From the NCBI GenBank assembly GCA_021845835.1, contig JAJZVE010000291.1:1-6208 (forward strand): a DNA stretch of 6,208 nt, written 5' to 3'. This stretch comes from Pseudomonadota bacterium. GTDB taxonomy: Bacteria > Pseudomonadota > Alphaproteobacteria > Acetobacterales > Acetobacteraceae. How positions within the stretch are numbered: the first letter of the stretch is position 1; the number at the start of each line of letters is the position of its first letter. A program made the position numbers and the translations under genes. The notes beneath the pieces are model-generated. The model saw only the letters and a program-made list of their open reading frames with translations, was not told the origin of the DNA and made no database searches. Shown in pieces: positions 6,198 through 6,208 of the stretch.

Positions 6198-6208
6198 ATG
6201 ACGCAGAT
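6198..6208 (+). CDS. Possible start of next gene (only first residues visible)
   Basis: ATG ACG CAG AT reads MTQ and is cut by the window edge. The only support is the upstream GAAGAGG, the 17-bp distance from queF, and the tight gene packing on this strand. Nothing can be said about product. Confidence 0.3.

Overview
The window is very GC-rich, densely packed, and every supportable gene lies on the + strand. It looks like a chromosomal housekeeping segment of an alphaproteobacterium. The main pointers are an alphaproteobacterial-type SspB ClpXP adaptor, single-chain class I fumarase, a unimodular QueF, heavy use of GC-ending codons, and a pair of CCCTCTCC...GGAGAGGG repeat elements typical of high-GC alphaproteobacterial intergenic DNA. 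Rhodospirillales/Acetobacteraceae is my guess from overall style and cannot be proven here.

Layout: (1) 1-201, the C-terminal end of a DNA-3-methyladenine glycosylase I (Tag). (2) 242-781, SspB, an adaptor that feeds substrates to the ClpXP protease. (3) 808-2454, oxygen-sensitive class I (4Fe-4S) fumarase. (4) 2456-2857, a small VOC/glyoxalase-fold protein of unknown substrate. (5) 2861-3406, a short VUT (YhhQ/COG1738-like) membrane protein. (6) 3403-4431, queA. (7) 4432-4603, a 172-bp gap holding two inverted copies of a REP-like hairpin element with a small hairpin between them. (8) 4604-5722, tgt. (9) 5719-6180, queF. (10) A possible next gene starts at 6198 but only 11 bases are visible.

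The coherent theme is queuosine tRNA modification. QueF reduces preQ0 to preQ1, Tgt inserts preQ1 into the wobble position (G34) of GUN-anticodon tRNAs, and QueA adds the ribosyl-derived cyclopentene epoxide from S-adenosylmethionine. The adjacent VUT protein, whose stop codon overlaps the queA start, is best read as the importer of a queuosine precursor. No early de novo genes (folE, queD, queE, queC) are in the window.

From 808 to 4431 the genes are separated by 1 nt, 3 nt, or an ATGA overlap, so fumarase, the VOC protein, the VUT transporter and QueA are probably on one transcript. The repeat pair then separates queA from tgt-queF, which are themselves joined by another ATGA overlap. I see no mobile element, CRISPR array, tRNA or rRNA, and nothing that amounts to an undescribed system; the most interesting points are the transporter assignment and the compensated repeat pair.
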